Shown: one piece after another, positions 23,142 through 23,165 of the stretch
Position numbering within the stretch: position 1 is the stretch's first letter
Layout of the letters: every line of letters begins with the position of its first letter
Source: an uncultured Collinsella sp.
Lineage (GTDB): Bacteria > Actinomycetota > Coriobacteriia > Coriobacteriales > Coriobacteriaceae
Assembly (NCBI GenBank): GCA_902479065.1
Contig: CABSNM010000025.1
Span: 1-23,165, forward strand
Length of the DNA stretch: 23,165 nt
Direction: 5' to 3'
The notes under the pieces: model-generated
Database searches by the model: none
What the model saw: the letters and a program-made list of their open reading frames with translations, nothing else
Told to the model about the DNA's origin: nothing
Program-made: the position numbers and the translations under genes

Positions 23142-23165
23142 CAGCCGTTTAAATTCCGTGCCCGC

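Noticed and set aside
23096..23152. 18-codon open frame with an AGGA upstream, covering the last terminator
   Set aside because: A leader peptide over a terminator would be attractive, but the frame is too short to judge, its composition is explained by the stem sequence, and the downstream gene lies outside the window.
1..23165. CRISPR arrays, tRNA or rRNA genes, integrase or transposase genes
   Set aside because: None was seen on either strand. The only repeats are the foldback element and the REP-like units.

Overview
This 23 kb window looks like an ordinary chromosomal stretch of a Collinsella-like gut actinobacterium (class Coriobacteriia). The assignment is inferred from a GC-rich genome with strong ribosome-binding sites, many short GC-rich hairpins between genes, an L-lactate dehydrogenase, EttA, a glutamine-dependent NAD synthetase, and an anaerobe-style YfcC transporter next to a sugar-amine operon. 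No tRNA, rRNA, CRISPR array, integrase or transposase gene is visible.

Positions 1-1726 hold two HAD-family phosphatases, a Cof-type and a beta-phosphoglucomutase-like enzyme. Positions 1778-8657 hold the most interesting block. It contains a GntR/UTRA regulator, a YfcC-type permease, an unusual amidohydrolase, and homologues of FrlC (epimerase), FrlB (deglycase) and FrlD (kinase). The last three are the enzymes that break down Amadori products such as fructoselysine, so the block reads as an operon for taking up and dismantling glycated amino acids or related conjugates. The permease and the amidohydrolase are not part of the E. coli frl operon, and a perfect 23-bp dyad before the permease is a candidate operator.

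Positions 8658-8936 hold a 230-bp foldback element with 30-bp imperfect terminal inverted repeats between convergent genes. Positions 8937-10531 (minus strand) carry tcdA and a TatD-family hydrolase. Positions 10639-11686 carry an SdpR/SdpI-like repressor and membrane protein pair with a good promoter and an overlapping dyad. ettA follows (11871-13550) and shares a bidirectional terminator with a minus-strand gene of unknown function whose N-terminus resembles a LOTUS/OST-HTH domain. Next on the minus strand is a membrane protein with a very Ser/Thr/Asn/Gln-rich tail.

Positions 16219-20632 are metabolic: nadE, a class I/II aminotransferase and L-lactate dehydrogenase, with terminator-like hairpins placed directly in front of the last two. 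Positions 20699-21955 contain a DUF2974-like serine hydrolase gene broken by one missing base and bracketed by two copies of a REP-like palindrome. The window ends with a YejK/NdpA-type nucleoid-associated protein and a terminator. All starts, domains and sites were read by eye; no homology search was run.
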